Assembly: GCF_002975175.1 (NCBI RefSeq)
Contig: NZ_PCNZ01000018.1
Span: forward strand, 44,407-108,406
Length of the DNA: 64,000 bases
DNA from: Bacillus sp. MYb209
GTDB taxonomy: Bacteria > Bacillota > Bacilli > Bacillales > Bacillaceae_G
Direction: 5' to 3'
How positions within the stretch are numbered: the stretch's first letter is position 1; every line of letters starts with the position of its first letter. Shown here one piece after another: positions 63,115 to 64,000 of the stretch. Both the position numbers and the translations under genes were made by a program. The notes under the pieces are model-generated. The model saw only the letters and a list, made by a program, of their open reading frames with translations, was not told where the DNA came from and did no database searches.

Positions 63115-63750
63115 CTATTTCTGTTTGATTAAAACCTCCAACATATAATCAAAAGAACCTTCCTTCGCTCCAACAGAAGCTTCCATCATTTTAATATAGG
63201 CTTCAGCTCTTCTCATCATTTCTTCAGGCTTCCATTGGAATAACCCATCATCGAATATTACTTGCGCTGATGAAATTAATAATTCAATCGTTTCTTGAGG
63301 ATAGGGGGTAGAAAATATACCCTCTTCGATTCCTTGCTTTAACACCTCTGCTAAAACAGGAGATAAATGTATAATTGATTGCACTAAACTTTTTTGATGC
63401 ATTTCCGCATTATTTGGCTGATGAAATTGTTCAATCATTTTTTCTTTTATATCTCCTGATTTTGGCGATTGTTCCATTAAAACTCGAAATAACTTATCTA
63501 AAACCGGGATATCTGGATTAGAGACTATTGCTTTCGCTTTCGCTACATCCACTTTAATAATCCTCATAATGATTTCATCCATCACTTCTTCTTTCGAATT
63601 AAAATAATGATAAAATGTCCCTTTAGCTATACCGATTTCTTTTAAAATGTCATTAATCGTTGTTTTCATATACCCTTTTGTAACGAATAATTTTTCTGCA
63701 GTTTCTAAAATCTCGTTTCTACGCTCTTCATACTCCTTTACGATTCTCAT
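63115..63750 (-). CDS. TetR-family regulator of the export operon
   Basis: A 211-residue TetR protein: 'TKGYMKTTINDILKEIGIAK' then 'GTFYHYFNSKEEVMDEI' form the DNA-binding part; the C-terminal 140 residues are a helical ligand domain. It is bracketed by two copies of the same palindrome, so it should repress itself (63768-63788) and the exporter genes (63076-63092). The inducer is unknown. RBS AAGGAG. Confidence 0.87.
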   Translation of the reverse strand: MRIVKEYEERRNEILETAEKLFVTKGYMKTTINDILKEIGIAKGTFYHYFNSKEEVMDEIIMRIIKVDVAKAKAIVSNPDIPVLDKLFRVLMEQSPKSGDIKEKMIEQFHQPNNAEMHQKSLVQSIIHLSPVLAEVLKQGIEEGIFSTPYPQETIELLISSAQVIFDDGLFQWKPEEMMRRAEAYIKMMEASVGAKEGSFDYMLEVLIKQK

Positions 63751-63767
63751 TCATGTTCTCCTTCCTA

Positions 63768-63788
63768 ACAGACCGACTGTCGGTCTGT
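63768..63788. promoter_or_regulatory. TetR operator before its own gene
   Basis: ACAGACCGAC-T-GTCGGTCTGT is a perfect 21-bp palindrome starting 18 bp before the TetR ATG. Confidence 0.78.
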
Positions 63789-63949
63789 TTTAATTATATG
63801 TTTAATTAGTAAAAAGATTCCTCCTATGTACATATACAACATTCCGCTTTATATTTCCTTTATGATTTTTTAAAAATCATTTCAAATACGGTGAATGAAA
63901 TTATAAAAGTTTCTTCATTGTAAATAAAAAAAAAGAGACGCAATTTAAT

Positions 63950-64000
63950 CTGTACCCTTTGTAAAGGACATTTTGAAAAAAGTTAGGCAACATCAAGAAG
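63950..64000. mobile_element. Possible left edge of an IS3-like element
   Basis: From about 63950 the sequence 'TGTACCCTTTGTAAAGGACA' then a purine-rich stretch resembles the terminal repeats of IS3/IS150-type elements, and it continues off the window. There is no coding part here to confirm it. Confidence 0.35.

Noticed and set aside
1-64000. CRISPR arrays, tRNA/rRNA genes, riboswitches, prophage genes
   Set aside because: No regularly spaced direct repeats, no tRNA or rRNA sequence, no T-box or known riboswitch signature and no phage structural genes were seen on reading both strands.

Overview
The window is chromosomal DNA of a Bacillus cereus-group organism. It is AT-rich, with Firmicute ribosome sites and many TTG/GTG starts. 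It carries a bla1-type penicillinase, a SpoIISA toxin, an ECF sigma/anti-sigma pair resembling SigP-RsiP, a leucine-degradation (yng-type) operon and VanR/VanS-like and BceRS-like two-component systems. No rRNA, tRNA, CRISPR array or prophage was seen.

Layout. 1-8.9 kb: minus-strand genes for an unusual UvrA-like ABC ATPase, an SRPBCC protein, a twin-GNAT protein, a methyltransferase, an SDR-like protein, an MTA/SAH nucleosidase-like protein, a DUF3885-type protein and an HD-domain protein. 9-12.1 kb: plus-strand VanR/VanS-like system with a D,D-carboxypeptidase homologue whose three active-site motifs are all substituted. 12.1-15.3 kb: a decay zone holding a DinB gene with an early stop, a hydrolase stump, a spore-surface-like beta-sandwich gene damaged at both ends, several orphan terminators and two tiny membrane proteins. 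15.4-23.4 kb: seven-gene operon for isovaleryl-CoA/leucine catabolism. 23.6-27 kb: ABC-2 exporter operon with its TetR regulator and a YbgA-type protein.

27-50.5 kb is a cell-wall-antibiotic response region. It contains bla1, three class B penicillin-binding proteins, the sigP-rsiP-like pair, a BceABRS-like module (permease gene frameshifted), a VanZ-family protein, an acyltransferase, a lytic transglycosylase and DacA. Five minus-strand sites share an ECF-type promoter, GGAAC, exactly 17 nt, then TGTC or GGTC. They lie before bla1, one PBP gene, sigP itself, a lipoprotein PBP gene, and a 31-codon remnant of a second beta-lactamase gene that kept only its promoter and part of its signal peptide. 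Two BceR-type operators (TAACA-N4-TGTAA) lie before bceA and about 400 bp before bceR. A foreign-looking segment now separates the second from its gene.

50.7-64 kb: a hexapeptide acetyltransferase, PepD, SpoIISA with two small paralogous proteins just downstream (candidate antitoxins), GpmA, a MarR regulator, a DJ-1/PfpI protein, a PhnB-like protein, a methyltransferase, and an export operon (MFS, FtsX-type permease, ATPase) behind a TetR regulator with two copies of a perfect operator palindrome. The last bases may be the edge of an IS3-like element.

All functions are inferred by reading the sequence. No database search was possible.
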